NCBI GenBank assembly: GCA_003070825.1
Contig: QBLP01000023.1
Coordinates: 1-14,041 of the forward strand
Length of the DNA: 14,041 nt
Direction of reading: 5' to 3'
From: Halanaerobium sp.
GTDB taxonomy: Bacteria; Bacillota; Halanaerobiia; Halanaerobiales; Halanaerobiaceae
Made by a program: the position numbers and the translations under genes. This document shows positions 13,995 through 14,041 of this stretch, piece by piece (positions within the stretch are counted from its first letter, which is position 1; every line of letters starts with the position of its first letter). The notes under the pieces were generated by a model. It worked only from the letters and a program-made list of their open reading frames with translations. It did no database searches and was not told the DNA's origin.

Positions 13995-14041
13995 TATTGC
14001 TTTTAGAATTTATGAAAATAAAATTACAGTTTAAACTGTAA

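Noticed and set aside
1..14041. CRISPR arrays, tRNA or rRNA genes, transposases, phage or toxin-antitoxin genes
   Set aside because: None were seen on reading either strand. The only clear repeated non-coding elements are the two operator copies and the two RAT elements.

Overview
All recognisable genes in this window lie on the + strand. The DNA is AT-rich with many AAA/TTT-rich codons, several TTG start codons and strong AGGAGG-type ribosome binding sites, which points to a low-GC, anaerobic Firmicute. The protein set (electron-bifurcating-type lactate dehydrogenase/Etf genes, GlcT antiterminator, ferredoxin-fused EtfA) fits a fermentative halophile such as Halanaerobium or a relative. The iron-binding protein has a signal peptide but no lipobox cysteine. 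That suits a diderm Firmicute (Halanaerobiales are diderm). The genus is an inference from general resemblance, not a search result.

Region 1 (1-3883): the window opens inside a GntP-family carboxylate/gluconate permease cut by the left edge, then a TSUP (TauE/SafE) anion exporter, a small NUDIX hydrolase, and a notable fusion of a P-loop kinase domain with an AlkD-type DNA alkylation-repair glycosylase. An intrinsic terminator closes the region.

Region 2 (3888-7814): an iron-uptake operon. A near-perfect sigma-A promoter with a Fur-like box just past the expected start point drives a periplasmic ferric-chelate binding protein, two FecCD-type permeases and a FecE-type ATPase. Together these form a complete inner-membrane ABC importer. 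A hairpin follows the ATPase gene.

Region 3 (7779-11709): a lactate-oxidation operon. A promoter is followed by two copies of the palindrome TGGTCAGACCA, probably operators for a GntR/FadR-type regulator. Then come etfB, etfA carrying an N-terminal 2[4Fe-4S] ferredoxin domain, and a GlcD/LctD-type FAD-linked dehydrogenase. This layout matches the lctBCD core of Acetobacterium woodii, where lactate oxidation is driven by coupling NAD+ reduction to ferredoxin oxidation. A strong hairpin ends it.

Region 4 (about 11740-12726): a decayed GMC-type flavoprotein oxidoreductase. It has lost its FAD-binding N-terminus, apparently with a frameshift, and an internal block that includes the expected HPGGT region.

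Region 5 (12779-end): a glucose-PTS control module. A promoter, a ribonucleic antiterminator (RAT) and an overlapping terminator precede glcT. A second RAT/terminator pair lies after glcT and presumably controls a PTS gene just beyond the right edge. GlcT is therefore predicted to regulate both itself and the downstream gene by antitermination.
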